DNA from: Rhizobium rosettiformans W3
GTDB lineage: Bacteria > Pseudomonadota > Alphaproteobacteria > Rhizobiales > Rhizobiaceae
DNA: 64,000 nucleotides
Direction of reading: 5' to 3'
NCBI RefSeq assembly: GCF_004912135.1
Contig: NZ_STGU01000003.1
Span: forward strand, 186,001-250,000
The notes under the pieces: generated by a model
What the model saw: the letters and a program-made list of their open reading frames with translations, nothing else
Told to the model about the DNA's origin: nothing
Database searches by the model: none
Made by a program: the position numbers and the translations under genes
Shown: in pieces, positions 20,308-28,000 of the stretch
Position numbering within the stretch: the first letter of the stretch is position 1
Layout: every line of letters begins with the position of its first letter

Positions 20308-21084
20308 TCAGACCTGCAGGATCGAGGATACAAGCAGCTGCGTATAGGGTTCGCGGGGATCGTCGAGCACGCGGTCGGTGAGGCCGTGTTCGATCACATG
20401 GCCATCCTTCATCACCATCATGCGGTGCGAGAGGAGGCGGGCGACCGCGAGATCGTGGGTGACGACGATGGCCGAGAGGCCGAGGTCGTTGACGAGGCCG
20501 CGGACGAGATCGAGCAGGCGCGCCTGGACCGAGACATCGAGGCCGCCGGTCGGCTCGTCCATGAAGACGAGGCGGGGACCGGTGACGAGATTGCGGGCGA
20601 TCTGCAGGCGCTGGCGCATGCCGCCCGAGAAGGCGCGCGGCTGGTCGTCGATGCGATCCGTGGAGATTTCCACGCGCTCCAGCCATTCGCTCGCCGTCTG
20701 GCGGATCTTTCCGTAGTGGCGATCACCGACAGCCATCAGACGTTCGCCGACATTGGCGCCGGCCGAGACCGTCATGCGCAGGCCGTCAGCCGGGTTCTGG
20801 TGCACGAAACCCCAGTCGGTGCGCATCAGGAAGCGGCGTTCGGCCTCGCCCATATGGTAGAGTTCGCGGTACTGACCGTCGCGCATGTGGTAGTCGACAC
20901 AGCCGGTCGTCGGCATCAGCCGGGTGGACAGGCAGTTCAGAAGCGTCGTCTTGCCTGATCCGCTTTCGCCGACGATGGCGAGCACTTCGCCCGGCCAAAG
21001 GTCAAAGGAGACTTCGGAGCAGCCGATGCGGTTGCCGTAGAATTTCGAAAGGTTGCGAACTTTCAGAAGGGGCTGGTCGCTCAT
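20308..21084 (-). CDS. phnK: Phosphonate C-P lyase system protein PhnK
   Basis: A 258-residue ABC-type ATPase that docks on the PhnGHIJ core. Walker A GESGSGKTT, signature FSGGMRQR, Walker B LVFMDEP and a switch-His in VVTHDLAVA are visible; the sequence resembles peptide-importer ATPases, as PhnK does. Overlaps the phnJ stop by four bases (ATGA). Confidence 0.95.
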   Translation of the reverse strand: MSDQPLLKVRNLSKFYGNRIGCSEVSFDLWPGEVLAIVGESGSGKTTLLNCLSTRLMPTTGCVDYHMRDGQYRELYHMGEAERRFLMRTDWGFVHQNPADGLRMTVSAGANVGERLMAVGDRHYGKIRQTASEWLERVEISTDRIDDQPRAFSGGMRQRLQIARNLVTGPRLVFMDEPTGGLDVSVQARLLDLVRGLVNDLGLSAIVVTHDLAVARLLSHRMMVMKDGHVIEHGLTDRVLDDPREPYTQLLVSSILQV

Positions 21085-21974
21085 TCTGCGGCCTCCTTGT
21101 TCTGGGCGAGCATTTCGCCGACATGGCCTTCTGCCTGGCGGGTCTCGCAGTGGTCGGTGTCGGAGCAGACGAACATCCGGCCGCCCTTGTCGTCGAGCAC
21201 GACCTCGTCGAGATAGACGTTGTGGGCGCCGCAGAGCGCGCAGGGCTTGTCGAAGGTCTGGATTTCGAAGGGGTGATCCTCGAAGTCGAGGCTGACGACG
21301 TCGGTGTAGGGCGGAACGGCATAGATGCGTTTCTCGCGGCCGGCGCCGAAGAGCTGCAGGGCTTCGGACATGTGCATCTTCGGATTGTCGAATTTCGGCG
21401 TCGGCGACGGATCCATCACATAGCGGCCCTCGACCTTCACCGGATAGGCATAGGTCGTGGCGATGCGGCCGTGCTTTGCGATGTCTTCGTAAAGCTTGAC
21501 ATGCATGAGGCCGTATTCTTCCAGCGCATGCATCTTGCGGGTCTCGGTCTCGCGCGGCTCAAGGAAGCGCAAGGGTTCGGGGATCGGGACCTGGTAGACC
21601 AGAACCTGACCATCCCGGAGCTTCTCCTCGGGGATCCGGTGGCGGGTCTGGATGATCGTGGCTTCGCTGGTCTTGGTGGTGACGGCGACCTCGGCGACCT
21701 TCTGAAAGAAGGCGCGGATGGAGACGGCGTTGGTCGTGTCGTCGGCGCCCTGGTCGATGACCTTCAGCGTGTCATCGCGGCCGATGATCGAGGCGGTGAC
21801 CTGCACGCCGCCGGTGCCCCAGCCATAGGGCATCGGCATTTCTCTGCTGGCGAAGGGGACCTGGTAGCCGGGAATGGCGATCGCCTTCAGGATCGCGCGG
21901 CGGATCATGCGCTTGGTCTGTTCGTCCAGATAGGCGAAGTTGTAGGTGGCGAGTTCGGTTGCCAGCGCGGTCAT
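21081..21974 (-). CDS. phnJ: Alpha-D-ribose 1-methylphosphonate 5-phosphate C-P lyase PhnJ
   Basis: A 297-residue radical-SAM enzyme that breaks the carbon-phosphorus bond. The iron-sulfur Cys residues are C245, C248, C270 and C276 (in CALC and CSDTDHC); the spacing equals that of the E. coli enzyme (241, 244, 266, 272), shifted by four. The glycine-rich and PMPYGWGTGGVQ motifs of the core are present. It overlaps phnI and phnK by four bases each; both junctions share a 15-base sequence that contains the ribosome site. Confidence 0.97.
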   Translation of the reverse strand: MTALATELATYNFAYLDEQTKRMIRRAILKAIAIPGYQVPFASREMPMPYGWGTGGVQVTASIIGRDDTLKVIDQGADDTTNAVSIRAFFQKVAEVAVTTKTSEATIIQTRHRIPEEKLRDGQVLVYQVPIPEPLRFLEPRETETRKMHALEEYGLMHVKLYEDIAKHGRIATTYAYPVKVEGRYVMDPSPTPKFDNPKMHMSEALQLFGAGREKRIYAVPPYTDVVSLDFEDHPFEIQTFDKPCALCGAHNVYLDEVVLDDKGGRMFVCSDTDHCETRQAEGHVGEMLAQNKEAAE

Positions 21975-23077
21975 TCTGCGGCCTCTTTCAAATCTGACTG
22001 TTCGGGGCGGCTTGCATCATGCTTTGCCCGCATGCGGCGCACGAGGTCGAGCTCGGCCTGGAAGTCGACGTAATGCGGCAGCTTCAGGTGCTCGACGAAA
22101 CCGGTCGCCTGGACGTTGTCGCAATGGGAAATCACGAATTCCTCGTCCTGGGCCGGGGCGACGACATCCTCGCCGAATTCCTGGGTTCTGAGCGCCCGGT
22201 CGACGAGCGACATGGACATGGCCTTTCGTTCGCTCTGGCCGAAGACGAGGCCGTAGCCGCGGGTGAATTGCGGCGGGGCCTTGGCCGAGCCCTTGAACTG
22301 GTTGACCATCTGGCATTCGGTCACGCGGATTTCGCCAAGCGAGACGGCGAAGCCCAGTTCCGGCACGTCGAATTCGACCTCGACCAGACCCATGCGGATT
22401 TCGCCGACAAAGGGATGCGTGCGGCCATAGCCGCGCTGGGTGGAATAGCCGAGTGCCAGAAGGAAGCCTTCGTCGCCGCGGGCCAGCGCCTGGAGGCGCA
22501 GGTCGCGCGGCATCGGAAATTCCATCGGCTCGCGGGTGATGTCGCCGGCGACGTGATCCTCGGGCATTTCGCCATCCGGCTCGATCAGGCCTTCACCGTC
22601 CAGAATGTCGGAGACCCGCATGACATGCTCCAGGCCTTCCTCGCGCTGCTCGCCGGTATCCACCGTCTCGTCATCGAGCAGCGAGGGATCAAGCAGGCGG
22701 TGGGTGTAGTCGAAGGTGGGGCCGAGCAGCTGCCCGCCGGGCAGATCCTTGTAGGTGGCGGAGACGCGGCGCTCGACGCGCATCTTACCTGTTTCGATCG
22801 GCCGGGAGGTGCCGAAGCGTGGCAGCGTGGTGCGGTAGGCGCGCAGCAGGAAGATCGCCTCGATCATGTCGCCGCGCGACTGCTTAAGGGCAAGCGCCGC
22901 GAGCGCGCAGTCATAGAGCGAGGCTTCGGCCATGACGCGATCGACGGCAAGGCCGAGCTGCGCGACGATCTGGTCGATCGTCACCGATGGCAGCGCCCGG
23001 TCACCTCGGCGGCGGTCGGCAAGGAGCTTGTGGGCGTTGGCGATGGCTTTTTCGCCACCCTTGACGGCAACATACAT
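21971..23077 (-). CDS. phnI: C-P lyase complex subunit PhnI
   Basis: A 368-residue nucleosidase-like subunit that swaps adenine of ATP for phosphonate, with PhnG, PhnH and PhnL. MYVAVKGGEKAI at the N-terminus, KMRVERRVSATYKDLPGGQ and GYSTQRGYGRTHPF are typical PhnI stretches. Full length for the family. Starts 3 bases after phnH. Confidence 0.96.
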   Translation of the reverse strand: MYVAVKGGEKAIANAHKLLADRRRGDRALPSVTIDQIVAQLGLAVDRVMAEASLYDCALAALALKQSRGDMIEAIFLLRAYRTTLPRFGTSRPIETGKMRVERRVSATYKDLPGGQLLGPTFDYTHRLLDPSLLDDETVDTGEQREEGLEHVMRVSDILDGEGLIEPDGEMPEDHVAGDITREPMEFPMPRDLRLQALARGDEGFLLALGYSTQRGYGRTHPFVGEIRMGLVEVEFDVPELGFAVSLGEIRVTECQMVNQFKGSAKAPPQFTRGYGLVFGQSERKAMSMSLVDRALRTQEFGEDVVAPAQDEEFVISHCDNVQATGFVEHLKLPHYVDFQAELDLVRRMRAKHDASRPEQSDLKEAAE

Positions 23078-23080
23078 GGC

Positions 23081-23689
23081 TCAGGCCTCCATCTCGCGGA
23101 TTTTGGTCGTGCGCGGCAGCGCGATGAAGCGCGGGCCACAGGTCAGCACCAGGTCGACGCCACGGGGGAAAACCGCGCGATTGTCGGCCCATTGGCGCAG
23201 GAAGGTTTCCGGCAGACCCTTCGGTGCGATCATGGCGGTGTCGCGAATGCCGGGGCCCGAGAGCTGCAGAGGCTGGCCGCCCTCGAGAGCCGCGATCTCG
23301 ACGACCAGCGTCGTCGAACGATCCGGATATTCCTGGGTGCCGAGCGCAAACTGCGTGAGCGAGGGGACGGGTGCTCCCGCTTCGACGAAGGCGAATTTCG
23401 CATCGGACTTCGTGGATGTCAGGCTGGCGCCGGTGTGGAACCCGATCCAGCCCGGCAGGGCGGACTTGGCCAAGACCGGTGTCAGCCAGATCGGGGTGTC
23501 GTGGTCGCAGAGCGTCAGGAGCACGGCGCCTGCTGCCACGCCAAGCGGTGCAGGCGGGGCTACCGGCACGTCGATCACGCCCTGGCTTCCCGGGCAGGCC
23601 GTGGCGTCCATGACGCTGCGAAAAACCGCTTGGGCGTGGGTGACAGCATCGGGGAAGCCGCCGTCCAGGCTTTCAGTGAGGTCGAGCAT
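23081..23689 (-). CDS. phnH: C-P lyase complex subunit PhnH
   Basis: A 202-residue structural subunit of the PhnGHIJ complex, with a PLP-transferase-like fold but no catalytic Lys. The FRSVMDATACPG segment near residue 26 and the FPRGVDLVLTCG segment near the end are family marks. ATG 23689 shares bases with the phnG stop (TGATG); the TTG before it at 23692 is less likely. Confidence 0.95.
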   Translation of the reverse strand: MLDLTESLDGGFPDAVTHAQAVFRSVMDATACPGSQGVIDVPVAPPAPLGVAAGAVLLTLCDHDTPIWLTPVLAKSALPGWIGFHTGASLTSTKSDAKFAFVEAGAPVPSLTQFALGTQEYPDRSTTLVVEIAALEGGQPLQLSGPGIRDTAMIAPKGLPETFLRQWADNRAVFPRGVDLVLTCGPRFIALPRTTKIREMEA

Positions 23690-24159
23690 CAATCTTCTCC
23701 TCGAACCATGGTGAAGAAATCGACCTTCGTCGCGGCCGTTTCGGCCTCGAGGCGTTCGGCCTCTTGGGTGAGGCGGGCTTCGAGGGGTGCGAAGAGGGCT
23801 GTTTCGAGCGTGTTCCTTGCGGCCTCGTCCTGTGCCAGAGCGTCGAGCACGGCCGAGAACTGGGCTGCCTTGCGGTCGGTGCCCAGACGGTAACCATGGC
23901 CCACACGTCCGTCGGCTAGGCGAATGCTGGCCCGGCTGACCGTCGCTTCACCGAGGTTGAAGGGCGCGCCGCCGCCGCCGATCCGGCCCTTGACCATCAC
24001 GAGCCCGGTTTCGGGACCACGCAAGGCGGTGAAGTCCGGGATGGGGCCGAGCGCTGCAAGTGCGCTCTCGAGCTCTGCTATCGTTGCCTTGGCGAGCAGG
24101 TCGGCGATCCGCTTTCGATCGATCTGCGGGCCTGTTTCAATTTCCCTGGCTGTGTCCAT
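23689..24159 (-). CDS. phnG: C-P lyase complex subunit PhnG
   Basis: A 156-residue subunit, first gene of the C-P lyase operon. RIADLLAKATIAEL, GLVMVKGRIGG, FNLGEATVSRASIRL and GHGYRLGTDRKAA are conserved PhnG stretches. A Pho box, a minus 10 element and a palindrome lie in the 100 bases upstream, so this is where phosphate control enters. Confidence 0.95.
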   Translation of the reverse strand: MDTAREIETGPQIDRKRIADLLAKATIAELESALAALGPIPDFTALRGPETGLVMVKGRIGGGGAPFNLGEATVSRASIRLADGRVGHGYRLGTDRKAAQFSAVLDALAQDEAARNTLETALFAPLEARLTQEAERLEAETAATKVDFFTMVRGED

Positions 24160-24174
24160 TGTCAGTCCTCGAAA

Positions 24175-24192
24175 TGTCTAGTAATATAGACA
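24175..24192. promoter_or_regulatory. Candidate PhnF operator (TGTCTA-N6-TAGACA)
   Basis: A perfect inverted repeat with 6-base arms and 6-base spacer lies 16 bases before the phnG start, downstream of the predicted minus 10 box, where a bound repressor would block transcription. GntR-family proteins bind such short dyads. Assignment to PhnF is inference from place. Confidence 0.6.
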
Positions 24193-24204
24193 ACCATACA
24201 AGTT

Positions 24205-24244
24205 ACTTTAGGAGTAACCGCTGGTCGTGACAAGCTTGTGACAA
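24205..24244 (-). promoter_or_regulatory. Pho box and promoter of the phnG operon
   Basis: On the minus strand TTGTCAC (24244-24238), AAGC, TTGTCAC (24233-24227) form two exact direct repeats with the 11-base period of a PhoB site. The inner TTGTCA doubles as minus 35, 17 bases before TAAAGT (24210-24205). The box overlaps the in-frame GTG 24238 once open for phnF, which argues that phnF starts further in. Confidence 0.75.
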
Positions 24245-24261
24245 GGACACCGAAAACAGTG

Positions 24262-24981
24262 ATGCAGAGACAGAAGGGCGTTGCCCTCTGGCGCCAGATT
24301 TCCGATCGGATCCGCGCCAATATCCTGGCAGGTCTCTATGACAGGACGGGTATGGTGCCGGCAGAAACTGCGCTGGCGGAAGAATTCGGGGTCAATCGCC
24401 ATACCGTGCGTGCGGCGCTCGCGGCACTCGCGCAGGAGGGCATCGTGCGTGCCGCGCAGGGGCGCGGGACGATGATCACCCAGCGCGACAAGTTCGATTT
24501 CCCGATCGGACGGCGGACCCGTTTCACCGAAGGGATCGGTGAACAGGCCCGCGAGCTGAAGGGTATTCTCCTGTCCTCTTCAAGGGAGGTGGCCACGCCG
24601 GAGTTGAGTGACCGGCTGCAGTTGGCGCGCGGTGAGGAGGTCTTGAGACTGGATGGCATCCGCAAGGCTGACGGACGGGCCGTCTCGCGCTCCACCATGT
24701 GGTTTCCGTCCGAGCGCTTCGCCGGCATCGACAAGGCCTTCGCCGAAACCGGCTCGATCACGCGGGCTCTCTCAGCCTGCGGGGTGGAGGACTATCTGCG
24801 CGATGTGACGGAGATTTCAGCCGTTCATGCCGAACCCGATGATGTCGCCCATCTGGAGCTGACGCCGGGCGCGATCGTGCTCGTCACGCGGGCCGTCAAC
24901 ACGGATCCGCAGGGGTGCCCGATCCAGTTTGCGGTGACCCGTTTCCCGGCGGATCGCGTGCAGTTCACCATCCGAAACTGA
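24262..24981 (+). CDS. phnF: GntR/HutC-family regulator PhnF
   Basis: About 240 residues. A winged helix-turn-helix domain (ALAEEFGVNRHTVRAALAALAQEGIV) is followed by a UTRA ligand domain (about 90-235) with the RLDGIRKADGRAV and TRAVNTDPQGCPI stretches. It is divergent from phnG and likely represses the phn operon until a phosphonate or an intermediate appears. Start choice: GTG 24238 lies inside the Pho box; GTG 24259 and ATG 24262 (MQRQKGVALWRQI) follow an AAGGA at 24243-24247 and fit the family better. I chose ATG 24262. Confidence 0.9.
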   Translation: MQRQKGVALWRQISDRIRANILAGLYDRTGMVPAETALAEEFGVNRHTVRAALAALAQEGIVRAAQGRGTMITQRDKFDFPIGRRTRFTEGIGEQARELKGILLSSSREVATPELSDRLQLARGEEVLRLDGIRKADGRAVSRSTMWFPSERFAGIDKAFAETGSITRALSACGVEDYLRDVTEISAVHAEPDDVAHLELTPGAIVLVTRAVNTDPQGCPIQFAVTRFPADRVQFTIRN

Positions 24982-24982
24982 A

Positions 24983-25007
24983 AGAGGCCGGCTGCAGGCC
25001 GACCTCT
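24983..25007. terminator. Terminator between phnF and the octad-repeat gene
   Basis: AGAGGcCGGC and GCCGaCCTCT form a nearly perfect stem, followed on the plus strand by a CATTCTTTC stretch. It lies between the stops of two converging genes and can serve both. Confidence 0.65.
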
Positions 25008-25020
25008 CATTCTTTCATCC

Positions 25021-28000
25021 TCAGACAGCCTGGTAGGCGGCGAGGATGGCTGCAATCTGCTCAGGACTCAGATTGTTGGACTGGGTGGCGCTGATCGCCT
25101 GCAGCTGCGCCGGCGTCATGTTGGAGATCTGGCTCACCGTCAGACCGGGAAGTGCCTGCTGGCTGATGGCTGCGATGTCTTCCGTCGAGAAGGTTCTGAA
25201 GTTGGTCGCGCCGAGCGCCGTCAGCTGCGCCGAGTTCAGCCCGGCGACCTGGGTCGGCGTCAGGGCTTCCGCCTGGTCCGCCGTCATGCTGCTGACCTGC
25301 GCCACCGTCAGGCCGCCGATCGCCTTGGGATCCATGGCGGCGATCTGGCTCGTCGACATCCAGGCGAGCTTGTCGGTTCCAAGCGTGGCGAGCTGGATCG
25401 CGTTCATGGCGCCGACTTGTGCCGTCGTCAGTGCGCCGATCTGATCCTGCGTCATCGCCCGCAGCTGATGATAGCTCAGGCCGGCGATCTGTCCCGTCGT
25501 CAGGGCCGCAATCTGTTCAGGCTGCAGCGTTGCAAAGACTGCAGGCGTCAGCCCGCCGATCGCGCTTGGTGACAATGCCGCGATGTCCGCGGCGGTCAGG
25601 GTTTCGAGCGCGGTGGGGCTGAAGGCCGCCAGCTGCGTGGCGCTCAAGGCGCCGAACTGGGCCGAGGTCATCGCGTCCAGCTGGCTTGCCGTCAGCGTGG
25701 CAATCTGCGCCGAGCTCAGGCCGGGGATGGCCTTGGTGGAGATGGCGGCAATCTGGGTCGCCGAGAGGGCGGAGATGGTTCCGGCCGAAAGCGATGCGAT
25801 CTGGGTTGCCGTCAGCGCGCCGATCTGGGTTGCGGTCATGACGCCGAGCTGGTCGGGCCGCAGGGCATTCAGCTGGTCGAAGGTCAAGGCGCCGACCTGG
25901 GCTGCCGTCAGCACGCCGATCTGCTCCTGGCTCAGGCCGGCGATGTTGGCGGCCGAGAGGCCGGAAATCGCGGTCGGCGCAATGGCTGCGAGCTCTGCGT
26001 TGGACAGCGTTCCCAGCTGTGCAGAGGAGAGCGCACCGATCTGTGTTGCGGTGAGCGCTGCGATCTGCGTCTGGCTGAGACTGTCGATCTGCGTCGTCGA
26101 CATCGAGGCGATCTGGGAGGTGGTCAGTCCCGGGATTGCCTTGACGTTCAGCGCCGCGATCTTCTCGCTCGTCAGGGTGGCCAGACTGTCGTTGGAGAGT
26201 GCGGCGACCTGGCTGGCGCTGAGGGCGCCGATCTGTGTCGTGGTGAAGAGCGTCACCTGTTGCGGCGTAAGCGCACCCACCTGGGCGGGCGTCAGAGCTG
26301 CGATCTGGCTCGTCGTCAGAGCCGCAATCTGGTCGGCTCCGAGCGCTGCGATCTGCTGGTTCGTCATGCCGGCAATGCCGGCCGCACCGATCGCAGCGAG
26401 CTTCGCGGTGGAGAGATTGCTGAGCTGTGTGGGCGTGAGGGCTGCCACCTGCGTTGCGGTCAGCGCCCCCATCTGGGCCGAGGTCAGGGCCTCGATCTGG
26501 TTGGTCGAAAGCGCCGCAATCTGCGTGGTCGAGAGGGCTGCTATCGCCGAGGTGCTCAGAGCTGCGACCTGCTCGGGAGACATGGCCCCCAGTGCGGCGG
26601 TGGTCAGCGCCGCGGACTGGGTCGCGCCGAAGCCTGCAATCTGCTTTGCGCTCAAGACATCGACCTGGGTCGGGGTGAGGGCCGCCACCTGGTCAGCACT
26701 CATCGCGCCGAGTTGCGCCGGTGTCAGGGCGGCGACCTGGTCGAGGTTCAGGGCGGCGATCGTCTCAGCGTCCAGGCTTGCAAAGGCGCTGGTGCTGATG
26801 GCGGCAATTTCGGCTGGCAGGAAGGCGAGAATGTCGGACTTGCGCATGGCGCCGAGTTGCGCCGCGGTCAGGCCGGAAATCTGCGTTGCCGTCATGGCGT
26901 CGATCTGATCCGCCGACATGGCGGCGATCTGATCGGTGCTGAGGGCGGCAATGGTGCGGGCGGAGAGGCCCGCGATCTGTTCCCGCGAAAGAGAGGCGAT
27001 GTTGGTCGGCGACAGCGACGCGATCTGGGCTGCCGTGACGGACTGCAGCTGGCTTGCGGTCAGCGAAGCGAGCTGGGTCGGCGTGAAGGCCACGACCTGT
27101 TCGCTCTTCATCGCGGCAATCTGGGCCGTGGTCAGTTTGGCGATCTGTTCCAGGCTCAGGCCGTCGATCTTGTCGGCCGAGATGGAGGAGATGGCGCTCG
27201 TCGAGATCGCCGCGATTTCCGCCGGCAGGAAGGCTGCAAGCTGTGCTTCCGACAGCGCGCCGATCTGCGGACCGGTCATTCTTGCGATCTGCGCAGCGGT
27301 CAGGCCCTCGATCTGGCTGTCATCGAGGGCTGCGATCTGGTCCGTGGTCAGCCCCGTGATCGAGGCCGGAGAAAGGGCAGCAATCTGGGTCGGCGACCAG
27401 GCCTTGACCGCGTCCACGGACAGGGCCGAGATCTGGGCGGCCGAGAGAGCCCCGATCTGGCCATTCGACATGGCTTCGGTCTGGAAGGCAGTCAGTCCGG
27501 AAATCTGCTCCGCCTTCAAGGCGCGGATCTGGGTGGTCGTCAGAGCGGCAATCTGCTCAGGCCCAAGCGATGCCATGCGTTCGGCAGTCAGGCCGGTGAT
27601 CGCCTTTGCGCTGATGGCGGCGATCTTGGTTGGGCTCATGCCGTCGATCAGGTCCGAAGGCAGTGCTGCAATCTGGGCAGCGCTCAGGGCGCCGATCTGG
27701 GTGGTGCTCAGACCATCCAGCTGATCCAGGGACATGGCGCCGATCTGATCGGCCGTCAGGCCCGCGATGGCGCGGACGCTGAGTGCTGCAATCTGGTCGC
27801 CCGAGAAACTGGCGATGGCTTCGACGGACATGGCGACAATCTGGTTGCCGGTGAGGCCGCGTATCTGGGTCGCGGTGAAGCCGGCAATCTGATCAGGCGT
27901 CAAGGCGGCGACCTGGGCTGCCTTCAAAGCCGCGATCTGCGTGCTCGACATGGCGCCGATCTGGCTGAGGCTCAAGCTGGCAATCTGGGTGGGCGTGAAT

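Noticed and set aside
24238-24261. GTG 24238 as the phnF start
   Set aside because: It lies inside the Pho box and has no ribosome site at a right distance; starts at 24259 or 24262 are better.
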